Positions 24,762 through 33,301 of a DNA stretch of 64,000 nt are shown one piece after another. The notes beneath the pieces are model-generated. The model made no database searches. It had not been told where the DNA came from and saw nothing but the letters and a program-made list of their open reading frames with translations. The stretch lies in contig CAZVGV010000004.1 in NCBI GenBank assembly GCA_964627055.1, forward strand, positions 1 to 64,000, written 5' to 3'. Positions within the stretch are counted from its first letter, which is position 1, and each line of letters starts with the position of its first letter. The stretch comes from JBBTQS01 sp964627055. Its GTDB lineage: Bacteria; Patescibacteriota; Patescibacteriia; Magasanikbacterales; JBBTQS01. The position numbers and the translations under genes were made by a program.

Positions 24762-25604
24762 TTATGGGTTGCAGACGTCTGCTGGTGGTTGTGCGGTCGT
24801 GCGAACGCTGATGCGAGGACGATTGCGTGTGCTGAGCTTCAGATCGCTGAGCGCTCGTTCGACCAAGTCTGCGACTGCGTCTTGCGCCGCGGCATCGTGG
24901 AGCACATCGACGCGGTTGATGTGCAACGCTCGAATCTCGTCCACATTCATCAGAGCGCTACAGACGCGCTTGTTCACATGCACGACGAACTCGTCTTGCT
25001 GCAGATTGATAGGCATTTGCTCAAAGGCATCGGTTGTAACAGACACATCGACGGCGATGGTCCAGTGGTCGATCTCGCAACCGTTTGTGGCCTGTGAGAC
25101 TGCGACTGGGGAGAACCTGCAGTTGATCTGGTCGGTGTGTAACCGCAGGTCCTGTGCTTCGATGGTGATGCCAAGGAACGGGAAGCCCGGAACCTGCATC
25201 AGAACTCGAAGACCCGAACCAGTAACCACTCGCGTGATTGTGTTGTTCTGACGAATGACGTATCTGAGAGTGCCGTCGCTTCGCAGAGGGAGGGGTACGA
25301 GCCAGAGCAGGAGAATCTGGAGTGTCAGAGTTATCCAGAAGTATCGTTTTTGGAGTGGTCTCGTCCTCAGTGCGATTGCGACGATAGCGAGAACCCCCAT
25401 CGGGATAACTGCACGTGCGCTCTGGAAGATGAAATAAAGCCCGAACGGAATGTCATCGATGTCTCGGATGGCTTCGGGCGCACCCCAGAAGCACAGTGCC
25501 ATAGAGATCATGAGCGCTGCGATGCTCCCGAGGATTAGGGGGCCGTTGGGGTCATTGCTTCTGCGTGCTTGGACTTGAATGATCGGTTCGTTGTCGTGCT
25601 GCAT
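24762..25604 (-). CDS. Hypothetical membrane protein, possibly SPFH/Band-7-like
   Basis: This 280-aa protein has three hydrophobic segments in the first 110 residues (about 23-42, 50-80 and 89-107). A soluble part begins VVTGSGLRVLMQVPGFPF, with a heptad-poor beta then helical pattern and the end ALSDLKLSTRNRPRISVRT. That layout is reminiscent of HflC/prohibitin-type SPFH domains, but the match is weak. Start ATG 25604 is fixed by AAAGGAG 7 nt upstream, one of the strongest Shine-Dalgarno sites in the window. It has its own promoter (25648-25676) and terminator (24703-24741), a layout shared with other monocistronic genes here. Confidence 0.55.
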   Translation of the reverse strand: MQHDNEPIIQVQARRSNDPNGPLILGSIAALMISMALCFWGAPEAIRDIDDIPFGLYFIFQSARAVIPMGVLAIVAIALRTRPLQKRYFWITLTLQILLLWLVPLPLRSDGTLRYVIRQNNTITRVVTGSGLRVLMQVPGFPFLGITIEAQDLRLHTDQINCRFSPVAVSQATNGCEIDHWTIAVDVSVTTDAFEQMPINLQQDEFVVHVNKRVCSALMNVDEIRALHINRVDVLHDAAAQDAVADLVERALSDLKLSTRNRPRISVRTTAQPPADVCNP

Positions 25605-25647
25605 GCCAACTCCTTTCAGCGGTTGTTGACGTGATTGCCAACGCCAA

Positions 25648-25676
25648 AAAATAGCACATCCGTGTTATGTAGTCAA
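25648..25676 (-). promoter_or_regulatory. Promoter of the 280-aa membrane protein gene
   Basis: On the minus strand, TTGACT (25671-25676), a 17-nt spacer and TATTTT (25648-25653) are located about 40 nt before the ATG. Confidence 0.6.
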
Positions 25677-25692
25677 TACGAACGAATAGTTG

Positions 25693-25765
25693 TCGGGCTA
25701 GCGGGGCTCGAACCCACGACCTCAGCGTCCCGAACGCTGCGCGCTACCAACTGCGCTATAGCCCG
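25693..25765 (-). tRNA. tRNA-Pro (anticodon CGG)
   Basis: On the minus strand the cloverleaf has a 7-bp acceptor (CGGGCTA/TAGCCCG), a D-arm GCGCAGTTGGTAGCGC, and an anticodon stem CAGCG/CGCTG with loop TTCGGGA, giving anticodon CGG. The T-arm contains GGGTTCGAGCCCC. The discriminator base is A, and CCA is not encoded, so the nearby CCA-adding enzyme would be needed. Bases CGG at positions 34-36 read the proline codon CCG. Confidence 0.93.
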
Positions 25766-25919
25766 AATGCTCCTTTGCTTTGTAGGAGTACAACCTCAAT
25801 TTCGCTACCCGCGAAATTGGGTTTCTAACTCAACCAACCGGACAACAGCTTCGTGTCTTACGGCTTGTGCGATTTACCGGTTGGTTTCCGTTGGCCTCCT
25901 CCAAAGCAAAGAAGCATTC
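25765..25919. repeat. 155-nt folded element with 24-bp terminal inverted repeats
   Basis: Outer arms 25765-25788 and 25896-25919 match in 22 of 24 positions as inverted repeats. Two inner hairpins lie between them: 25793-25805 with 25811-25822 (12 bp, one bulge) and AACCAACCGG 25832-25841 with CCGGTTGGTT 25877-25886. The left arm begins on the first base of tRNA-Pro. No ORF of merit lies inside and no target duplication is visible. It may be a structured RNA (three-way junction) upstream of the tRNA, or a miniature mobile element. Confidence 0.6.
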
Positions 25920-25934
25920 ATTGTGAAGTACAGT

Positions 25935-27465
25935 CTACACCTTATACTTGCCCTTGATTTTTGCAACCTCTTCGGACTCGGCTTCGGTGGCGCTTTCTTT
26001 TGCCTTTGAAGCAAGTGCTGCGAGGTCGGAATCTGAGAGGGTCGCGAGTTCGCGTGAACGTGTCATGAGCCAATCGCGGGTGTTGCGCGATGGATCGACA
26101 AGTACGTCTTCGAGCAGTGCGTTGAGCATCCAGCCGAGGCGAGGGCCTGGGGCGATGTTGAGTTCAGACATGAGGACTGTGCCATCGATTTCGAGCATCT
26201 TCACGGAGATTGGATCTCGCGCAACCTTCTCAATCATGAATTCGAGATGACGCAGGCGGTACGGGCGGGCCTTTGCAACGCCAGAACCCATGCGCTCGGC
26301 GATGCGCACCTTGAGGAGGTCTTGGATGTTTTCGGCGCCGACTTTCTTCACGAGACGGCGGATAGCAGCTTCGGTCACCACACCGACATCGTAGANNNNN
26401 NNNNNGGAAAGTTTTAGATTAGTACCAACAACATCAACGCCTGTCTCGCCTGAGAAAGTGCACCACACCGACATCGTAGAAGAAGAGGTGATAACGCACG
26501 AGTGTGACGACTTTCTGTCCGAACTCTTTCGAAAACTTCAGTCGTTGCATGATACCGCGCGCCTGGCGCGCGCCAACAATGTCGTGATTGTAAAACGTTG
26601 AGTTGTAACCGTCGCCTGCCTTGGTCGCAGGCTTGCCAACGTCGTGCAAGAGTGATGCCCAACGCACGGCAGTTGTGTAGCCGTACTCTGCAGCAAAGTC
26701 GAGTGACAGCACATTGTGTTCGAACACCGTGTACACGTGGTGCTTGTTCTGACCAACACCAACACCTGCTTCCAGTTCTGGGAGAATGAGGGCGAGAAGG
26801 CCGGTGTCGTGGAGGATGTGAAAGGCACGTGACGGCTGTTTTGGTGCATTCACCATTTTTGTCAGTTCATCTCGGATGCGTTCTGGCGATACATGGGCGA
26901 TGAGTCCAGCGTTTTTACGAATAGCAACAAGCGTCATCGGTTCAATCTCAAAGCCAAGCACCGTTGCAAAGCGTACGGCTCGCAACATGCGCAGTGCATC
27001 CTCGTCGAATCGTTCGTTGGCATCACGTACTGCGCGCACAAGCTTGGCCTTGAGGTCATCGCGTCCGCCATACGGATCAACGATGCTCTCGCCATCAAAT
27101 GCCATGGCGTTGATAGTGAAATCGCGTCGTGACAAATCTTCCTCAAGCGATACGCCGAACTGTACTGAATCTGGGCGTCGGCGATCTGAGTACCCAGCCT
27201 CGGCACGAAACGGAGTGATCTCCACTTTCATTCCATCAGGAATTTCAGGAACAGGCTTGAGGGTGACGGTGCCGAAATCGTTTTCGCAAAAGCTCTCGGG
27301 AAAGAGCGCTTGGATTTCATCTGGGTGCGCGCTCGTCGCCACGTCCCAATCAGTAGGTGTCACGCCACGCAATACATCACGAACACAGCCACCGACAGCA
27401 TATGCTTCGTGGCCAGCGCCATGGAGAATGGCGAGAATCGCGGTGAGAAATCCAGGGAGTTCCAT
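25935..27465 (-). CDS. cca: CCA-adding tRNA nucleotidyltransferase with HD domain (interrupted by an assembly gap)
   Basis: This enzyme builds and repairs the 3' CCA end of tRNAs. The N-terminal class II polymerase-beta head has YAVGGCVRDVLRGVTPTDWDVATSA, then RRDFTINAMAFD, RFDEDALRMLRAVRF and SPERIRDELTKM. The HD domain shows ASLLHDVGKPATK. The gene is broken at 26396-26480 by ten N plus 55 unrelated bases and a repeated 20-mer. Deleting those 85 bases leaves 1446 nt, exactly 482 codons, and reads FFYDVGVVTEAAIRRLV through the join. It is therefore almost certainly an intact 481-aa gene in the organism. It suits the neighbouring tRNA-Pro, which lacks an encoded CCA. Confidence 0.9.
26376..26480. 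other. Scaffolding artefact inside cca
   Basis: A 20-bp sequence (26376-26395) recurs exactly at 26461-26480. Between them are ten N (26396-26405) and 55 bases with no equivalent in the gene. Collapsing the repeat restores the reading frame. Confidence 0.85.
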
Positions 27466-27524
27466 GTGGCGAATGATACCGATTTTCGACCGAACCGTAA
27501 AGATCGCGTATACTAGTGCTACCT

Positions 27525-29345
27525 ATGTACGTGCAGGGAGGATCACGCACGCATGCCATGCGGGTGGGCGGCAACAGGCCGCATAGTGGCGCAAGCGCTC
27601 GTTCGAGCACACCAACTGGCACGGCGGTCACGCACCGGCCGCTGATTTTTTTGCGTACGATTTCTATTGTACTGGTTTGTGTGATGATCGCGCGGTTGTT
27701 CGTGATGCAGGTGGTGCAACATGATTTTTATACGGCACTCGCAGCAGGTACGCAGGATATCTATCGATCATTGCTTCCCAAGCGCGGCGGAATCTATCTT
27801 CAGGATCGAACGCGAGGTACAACACTCACGCCACTTGCGTTACACCGCACAGTCTATCAGGCCTTTTTGGATAATGCTGACAAACCAGATTATGGAGCTG
27901 TCGCTGACCGATTTGCTCGTGTGTTCTCCCTCGAGAAGGAACAGCGCGATGTTCTCTACGATACCCTCAAGAATTCCAAGCCAGAAAGTCGGTACGTACC
28001 ACTGCCTGGGTATGACAAACTCACGGATGACCAGCGTGATGCAGTAGAAGTAACTCCAGTGCAAGGCCTGCACTTTGCACCACGACCGTATCGGTATTAT
28101 CCGGAAGGGAATTATGCGTCTCACATTCTTGGTTTTTACGGAATGGGAAGTGATGGTAAGCCACGTGGATCGTACGGTATTGAAGGCTACTACCAGACAG
28201 AACTTGCAGGGCAGCAAGGATTTATCGAAGGTAAGCGGGATGCATTTGGTGGGTGGATTCCTGTAGCAAGCCGTGAGCACCAAGCAGCACGTGACGGTGC
28301 TGACGTGGTGTTGACGATTGATCAGACCATACAGTTGCGCGCATGCGAAGAGCTTGAGCGGATAGCGAAGGAGTCGCAGTCTCTCACAGCAGCATCTATT
28401 ATCATGAATCCGAAGACTGGAGAGGTCATGGCAATGTGTAGCTATCCAACGTTCGACCCGAATACGTATAACAAAGTTGAGTCCATCGACGTGTATAACA
28501 ACCATGCGGTGTTCACTGCCTACGAGCCTGGTTCGATTTTCAAGACAGTGACGATGGCTGCGGCGCTAGACAAAAATGTCATTACACCCGAACTGACCTA
28601 TGATGATCCTGGGTCACGACAGATTGATGGCTTCACGATTTACAATGCACAACGCAAAAATTGGGGTCGGCAAACGATGACGGGGGTACTTGAGCGTTCG
28701 ATTAACACCGGAATGATTCTGACGGTAGAAAAGTTGGGGCGGGCTGACTTCGCTGAATACGTGGACAGATTTGGTTTTGGAAAGAAGACAGGGATCGAAC
28801 TAAATACAGAAGGAGTGGGTACTATTGCTTCGTTGCAGAAGAAGGGATTGGTGTATGCGGCAACAGCATCGTTTGGTCAGGGAATCACAGCTACGCCGAT
28901 TCAGATGGTTCAAGCATATGGGGCGATGGCAAATGGTGGAGTGATGATGAAGCCAACGATTGTTCGCGAGCTGCGCTATCCGGATGGTCGCATCGAGTAC
29001 AATGAACCTCGTGTGGTTCGTCGTGTCATCAGTCCGCAAGCATCGTTTTTGATTTCGGGGATGCTCACGTCTGTTATTGAGACAACCTATCGTAAGGTAG
29101 CCTATGTTCCTGGGTATCATTTTGGTGGGAAGACAGGTACGGCGCAAATTGCAGGACAGGGTGGGTACATCGACGAAACCAATCACAGCTTCGTGGGATA
29201 TGGTCCTGTGGAGGATCCACAGTTCGTGATTTTTTCGAAGTTTGAAAAGCCGCAGCGTGAATGGGCTGAGTCCACTGCTGCGCCGTACTTTGGCAAAATG
29301 GCCAAGTTCTTGGTACAGTATTTGCGCATTCCACCAAGCATGTAA
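27525..29345 (+). CDS. Penicillin-binding protein 2/FtsI-type transpeptidase
   Basis: This class B PBP cross-links peptidoglycan. The 606-aa protein has a short cytoplasmic tail, one membrane helix (LIFLRTISIVLVCVMIARLFV, about residues 40-60) and a PBP dimerisation domain (LLPKRGGIYLQDR onward). The transpeptidase domain has the SxxK motif GSIFKTVTMAAAL, the SxN motif SINTG, and KTGT in FGGKTGTAQIAG. ATG 27525 lies only a few bases after a TATACT -10 box (27509-27514), so the mRNA may be nearly leaderless; ATG 27558 is the alternative. It is followed 6 nt later by murF. Whether it serves division (FtsI) or elongation cannot be told. Confidence 0.9.
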   Translation: MYVQGGSRTHAMRVGGNRPHSGASARSSTPTGTAVTHRPLIFLRTISIVLVCVMIARLFVMQVVQHDFYTALAAGTQDIYRSLLPKRGGIYLQDRTRGTTLTPLALHRTVYQAFLDNADKPDYGAVADRFARVFSLEKEQRDVLYDTLKNSKPESRYVPLPGYDKLTDDQRDAVEVTPVQGLHFAPRPYRYYPEGNYASHILGFYGMGSDGKPRGSYGIEGYYQTELAGQQGFIEGKRDAFGGWIPVASREHQAARDGADVVLTIDQTIQLRACEELERIAKESQSLTAASIIMNPKTGEVMAMCSYPTFDPNTYNKVESIDVYNNHAVFTAYEPGSIFKTVTMAAALDKNVITPELTYDDPGSRQIDGFTIYNAQRKNWGRQTMTGVLERSINTGMILTVEKLGRADFAEYVDRFGFGKKTGIELNTEGVGTIASLQKKGLVYAATASFGQGITATPIQMVQAYGAMANGGVMMKPTIVRELRYPDGRIEYNEPRVVRRVISPQASFLISGMLTSVIETTYRKVAYVPGYHFGGKTGTAQIAGQGGYIDETNHSFVGYGPVEDPQFVIFSKFEKPQREWAESTAAPYFGKMAKFLVQYLRIPPSM

Positions 29346-29351
29346 AAGACT

Positions 29352-30638
29352 ATGGGTAGAAAAATCATGGAGAGGCTATTGCGTTGGTGCACCAAGAAAA
29401 TTCTTGCAAAATATACGCCGGCAGTAATCGGTGTTGCTGGGTCTGTGGGTAAGACCACAACCCGAGAAGCCATCGCTGCGGTATTGTCGCAACAATTTTC
29501 GGTTCGTCAAAGTATTCGTAGCTACAATGACGGAATTGGTGTGCCGATGACCGTGATTGGTTTGGAGAGCCCTGGCAAATCGCTTGTAGGGTGGGTTCAA
29601 GTTTTCTTTCATATTTTTCGGTTGCTCTACACGCGCATGCCATATCCAAAGATGCTTGTGGTAGAAATGGGAACCGATCGTCCGGGGGACATCGCGTATC
29701 TCACACATATGTGTCGGCCAGATGTCGCAGTACTTACAGCGATTTCCCCTGAGCACTATGAGTATTTCAAGAGCATGGAAAGACTCGAATTCGAGGAGAA
29801 GAATATTGTACGAGCACTTCCTGCAACCGGCGTTGCAATTCTTAATGGTGATGATGCACGAGTCATGGGTGAAAGCGATACCATTCCTGTTCGTACCATG
29901 ACCTATGGATTCGGGGAACATGTTGACGTACGTGTGACGAGCACATCGATGGTTCGTGAAAACCAATCTGTTCGTGGGATGGAGTTCGGGTTTCGTATGG
30001 GAACTCGCTCACTCGAGGCGCGCGTTGACGGTGTGATTGGTGCACAACATGGGTATGCATTGTCTGCGGCAGCTGCCGTTGGTTTGTATTTCGAGATGAA
30101 GGACGCAGACATTGAGAAGGGATTGTCTCAGTATCGTGCTGCGCCAGGACGCATGCGACTCATTGATGGTGTGAAGAACACTACGATTATTGATGACACA
30201 TATAATGCGTCTCCACGTGCAGCACAGGCTGCAGTCGAAACACTTGCTGCAACCCCCATAAGTACTGAGCAGGGCGAGCGGTACGCAGTACTTGGTGACA
30301 TGCTGGAGTTGGGGCCGATCACACGCGAAGAGCACGAGGACCTTGGTCGTATGGTGGTTGATCAGCGTATTGATTTTCTCATCACGGTTGGGCCAGCAAG
30401 TAAGCACATTGCTGCAGCAGCACTTGATGAAGGAATGGAGGAGCATCGCATCGCGAAGTTTGATACCTCGGTCGCTGCTGGGTCTTTTTTGCAGGAGAAG
30501 TTGGAACCAGGTGATGTGGTATTGGTGAAGGGCTCACAGGGTGTACGCATGGAGAAAATCGTTCGCGAAATAATGGCGCATCCAGAAGAGGCGCCTACGC
30601 TCATTGCCCGTACCTATGGAAAGTGGCTCCAAGAGTAA
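29352..30638 (+). CDS. murF: MurF-like UDP-MurNAc-tripeptide:D-Ala-D-Ala ligase, short form
   Basis: This ligase adds D-Ala-D-Ala to the stem peptide with ATP. The 428-aa Mur ligase starts with the P-loop GVAGSVGKTTTREAI at about residue 27. SYNDGIGVPMTVIGLE, VVEMGTDRPGDIAYL, TAISPEHYEYF, DDTYNASPRA and AVLGDMLELG are MurF-type. The usual N-terminal UDP-binding domain of about 80-100 residues is absent, as in murE here. It lies 6 nt after the PBP gene and overlaps the start of the next ABC exporter by 23 nt, so the three genes are probably one operon. Confidence 0.87.
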   Translation: MGRKIMERLLRWCTKKILAKYTPAVIGVAGSVGKTTTREAIAAVLSQQFSVRQSIRSYNDGIGVPMTVIGLESPGKSLVGWVQVFFHIFRLLYTRMPYPKMLVVEMGTDRPGDIAYLTHMCRPDVAVLTAISPEHYEYFKSMERLEFEEKNIVRALPATGVAILNGDDARVMGESDTIPVRTMTYGFGEHVDVRVTSTSMVRENQSVRGMEFGFRMGTRSLEARVDGVIGAQHGYALSAAAAVGLYFEMKDADIEKGLSQYRAAPGRMRLIDGVKNTTIIDDTYNASPRAAQAAVETLAATPISTEQGERYAVLGDMLELGPITREEHEDLGRMVVDQRIDFLITVGPASKHIAAAALDEGMEEHRIAKFDTSVAAGSFLQEKLEPGDVVLVKGSQGVRMEKIVREIMAHPEEAPTLIARTYGKWLQE

Positions 30639-32397
30639 GCCAGCGCCCATTGCCACAAATCGCCAGGTCCTGGCATTTTTTTGGCAGGTCGCTCGTACGC
30701 ATCGAATTGGAATTGTAGTGGTTGTTGCGATGGTGGTTCTTGGCGCGGCAGGTGATTTGCTCATTCCTATTGCGTTCAAGTATCTCGTAGATGCCATGCA
30801 AGATGGTGCAGTTCACGAAGTGCTCCTTCAGGCGTTCTTGTGGGTAGTAGCCGCAAAGTGCTTCGTGTGGACGACGAATCGAATTCGTGAATTTGTGGTG
30901 ATTGAGTGGCAGTCGAGAATTATGGTGGCGCTTCAAAACAGCGTCGCATCATATTTGCTCAACCATTCATTTCAGTATTTCACGGATGCATTTGCTGGGT
31001 CGTTGGTGCGTAAAGTGAGTCGTGTCTCTCGTTCTTTCGAAGTGTTTGTTGACGAGTTCGAAGTGAAACTCATTCCGCTGACAGTTGCGCTTATCGGTAC
31101 GACAACACTTCTCACGTGGCGGTTTCCGTTGCTTGGGCTAGCGTTCGTATTATGGGCGCTACTGTTTTTGACCATCAATATTCGGCATGCCCTTTGGAAG
31201 CGTAACACGCTTGATATTGCGCGTTCAGACGCTGACTCGCATGCTGTTGCCACACTCGCAGATACGCTTTCTAACGTGTCGAACGTCAAATACTTTGCGA
31301 CAGAGCAACGCGAAATAGATCGGTTCCGAGACGCAGTAGGGAAGTGGGGCTCGTTACTGCATCGCTCGTGGTATGTCGGGGTGCGAGCGAATTTTATTCA
31401 GTTAGGACTGACTCTGTTATTGGAGATCGGATTGATGTGGTACGGGGTGCTTCTCTGGGAGAGAGGAGTCATGACAGTGGGTGATTTGGTCTTCCTGCAA
31501 GGTGTGCTACTAGTAGTTTTTTCTCGAATTATCGAGGTAGGTAGGAGTCTACGCAAACTCATGGAGGCGTTCTCTGATGCAGCAGATACCGTCAGTATTT
31601 TGCAAGTTCCGCATGGCATACAGGATAGTGCACGTGCAAAGCCGCTCGTGGTGAAAAAGGGTGCAATCGAATTCCGAGACGTTACCTTTGGATACGCAGG
31701 CAACAAGCCAGTACTACATGATTTTACACTATCGATTTCAGCGCGTGAGAAAGTGGCATTGGTAGGGCATTCAGGTGCTGGCAAGTCCACTATTTCGAAA
31801 TTGCTGTTACGCCTCTATGACATCCAACAGGGCGCGATTAGTATTGATGGCACTGACATTCGTACCGTAAGGCAGCAATCATTGCGTGAGTGCATTGCAT
31901 ACGTGCCCCAAGAACCAGCACTCTTTCATCGCACGCTCACAGATAACATTCGGTATGCACGACCTGATGCAACCGATGCGCAGGTGCGTCGCGCCGCGCG
32001 ACTCGCGCACTGTGATGAATTTATTTCGCGTCTCCCGCAAGGGTACGATACGTATGTTGGTGAGCGTGGTGTGAAGCTCTCCGGTGGGGAACGCCAGCGT
32101 GTAGCTATCGCACGTGCCATTCTCAAGGATGCGCCCATTGTACTTTTTGATGAAGCGACGTCGTCGTTGGATTCCGAGTCTGAACAACTTATTCAATCAG
32201 CGCTCGATGGCCTCATGCGTAACAAGACTACGATAGTCATTGCACACAGACTCTCTACAATTGCGCACATGGATCGTATTGTGGTGGTTGAGGATGGTCA
32301 GGTTCGAGCCATGGGGGATCACAAGCAACTGTATGCGAGTGATGAGCGGTACCGCACCTTGTGGGATATCCAGGCAGGTGGGTTTGCCGCAGAATAG
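30616..32397 (+). CDS. ABC exporter (fused permease-ATPase)
   Basis: This half-transporter of about 593 aa has six membrane helices in residues 1-300, then an ATPase domain. The ATPase has Walker A GHSGAGKSTI, Q-loop YVPQEPALFHRTL, signature LSGGERQRVAIARAI, Walker B IVLFDEATSSLD and the switch histidine in VIAHRLSTI. This is the type I exporter architecture (MsbA/LmrA-like). The start is ATG 30616, overlapping murF by 23 nt. An upstream TTG at 30604 is possible but less likely. The substrate is unknown. Co-location with murF and PBP suggests an envelope lipid or glycan, but that is inference. Confidence 0.92.
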   Translation: MESGSKSKPAPIATNRQVLAFFWQVARTHRIGIVVVVAMVVLGAAGDLLIPIAFKYLVDAMQDGAVHEVLLQAFLWVVAAKCFVWTTNRIREFVVIEWQSRIMVALQNSVASYLLNHSFQYFTDAFAGSLVRKVSRVSRSFEVFVDEFEVKLIPLTVALIGTTTLLTWRFPLLGLAFVLWALLFLTINIRHALWKRNTLDIARSDADSHAVATLADTLSNVSNVKYFATEQREIDRFRDAVGKWGSLLHRSWYVGVRANFIQLGLTLLLEIGLMWYGVLLWERGVMTVGDLVFLQGVLLVVFSRIIEVGRSLRKLMEAFSDAADTVSILQVPHGIQDSARAKPLVVKKGAIEFRDVTFGYAGNKPVLHDFTLSISAREKVALVGHSGAGKSTISKLLLRLYDIQQGAISIDGTDIRTVRQQSLRECIAYVPQEPALFHRTLTDNIRYARPDATDAQVRRAARLAHCDEFISRLPQGYDTYVGERGVKLSGGERQRVAIARAILKDAPIVLFDEATSSLDSESEQLIQSALDGLMRNKTTIVIAHRLSTIAHMDRIVVVEDGQVRAMGDHKQLYASDERYRTLWDIQAGGFAAE

Positions 32398-32399
32398 GC

Positions 32400-32429
32400 T
32401 TGACGAAAAGCAAGGGGAATTGGTATAAC
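32400..32429 (+). promoter_or_regulatory. Promoter of tRNA-Glu
   Basis: TTGACG (32400-32405), an 18-nt spacer and an extended -10 TGgTATAAC (32421-32429) lie 20 nt before the tRNA gene. Confidence 0.65.
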
Positions 32430-32448
32430 AATCGTGCTCAAAAATGCC

Positions 32449-32523
32449 GGCGCTATCGTCTAACGGCTAGGACGCATGGTTCTCATCCATGTAATCGGGG
32501 TTCGATTCCCCGTAGCGCTACCA
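32449..32523 (+). tRNA. tRNA-Glu (anticodon CTC)
   Basis: The acceptor GGCGCTA pairs with TAGCGCT (one G-T pair). The anticodon stem CATGG/CCATG has loop TTCTCAT, giving anticodon CTC. The T-arm is CGGGGTTCGATTCCCCG, the discriminator is A, and CCA is encoded (32521-32523). The D-arm CGTCTAACGGCTAGGAC is typical of glutamate tRNAs. Confidence 0.93.
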
Positions 32524-32529
32524 ATCCAT

Positions 32530-32560
32530 AAGAAACGCCGCCCACTGAGGCGGTTTTCTT
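32530..32560. terminator. Hairpin terminator between tRNA-Glu and riboflavin synthase
   Basis: AAGAAA plus GCCGCC (32530-32542) pairs imperfectly with GGCGG plus TTTTCTT (32549-32560). It serves the tRNA on the plus strand, and its last bases overlap the stop of the convergent gene. Confidence 0.6.
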
Positions 32561-33176
32561 ATGTACGAGTGTGTGTCGAGAGCACACGCTCTGTGGTGTC
32601 GACGATCGCCTGTGTCATGGTATCAAACTCAACATTGACGATACTGCCTACCTCACGCTCAGAAAACGTGGTGATTCGAAGTGTCTCGGGGATGAGATGC
32701 ACGGTACAAGTGTTGGTGTCACGATCTACCTCGACAAGGGTAAGACTTGCGCCGTCTAGCGCGATGTACCCCTTGGGTAATACGTACTTCATATACTGCG
32801 CAGGTAGTTCGAACCGTACAATATAATTGTTCGCAGGGCGTTCGATAGTGACGATTGTCGCAGTGGTAGACACATGTCCTGAGAGGATATGTCCACCGAT
32901 CTCATCACCATATCGAGCACTGCGTTCGACGTTGAGTCGGGTGCCTACACTCCATGTACCGAGCGTCGTTTTTGTGAGGGTCTCTGCCATGGCATCAAAG
33001 GTAGCGTGATGCCCGTTCGCACAAACAACAGTCATGCATGTGCCTGCAAGTGCAATGCTGGCACCTCGTTGAGGCGGTTCCGGAGTAGGAGGGAGTTCGA
33101 TGACAAATTGAGTAAGTCCGGGACGATGATCTACTGCTACAACGGTACCGATACCTTGGACAATGCCTGTAAACAT
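32559..33176 (-). CDS. ribE: Riboflavin synthase, alpha subunit
   Basis: This enzyme dismutates two 6,7-dimethyl-8-ribityllumazine molecules into riboflavin. The 205-aa protein has the two lumazine-binding barrels. It begins with the invariant MFTGIVQGIG, contains LAGTCMTVV and the first-barrel Ser/His-type GGHILSGHVSTTATI, then KGYIALDGASLTLVEV in barrel two and ends with a short helix. All key segments are intact. No other riboflavin gene (ribB/A, ribD, ribH) and no FMN riboswitch is seen nearby, which is odd for a pathway usually encoded as an operon. It may act on imported lumazine or simply bind flavins. Confidence 0.92.
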   Translation of the reverse strand: MFTGIVQGIGTVVAVDHRPGLTQFVIELPPTPEPPQRGASIALAGTCMTVVCANGHHATFDAMAETLTKTTLGTWSVGTRLNVERSARYGDEIGGHILSGHVSTTATIVTIERPANNYIVRFELPAQYMKYVLPKGYIALDGASLTLVEVDRDTNTCTVHLIPETLRITTFSEREVGSIVNVEFDTMTQAIVDTTERVLSTHTRT

Positions 33177-33301
33177 AGCGGGTGTCTATATACCGACCCT
33201 AGCATGTGGGCGTGTTGGTCGTCCATCGGGTGTAGATATTGAAAATGAGTTGCATGGACGAATCTGCTGAGACACGCTAGTATATAGAAAAATCACATTC
33301 T

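Noticed and set aside
25635..26009. A 124-aa plus-strand ORF containing GLAGLEPTTSASRTLRATNCA
   Set aside because: It is the translation of the tRNA-Pro gene on the other strand plus the folded element. This false product is common across tRNA genes.
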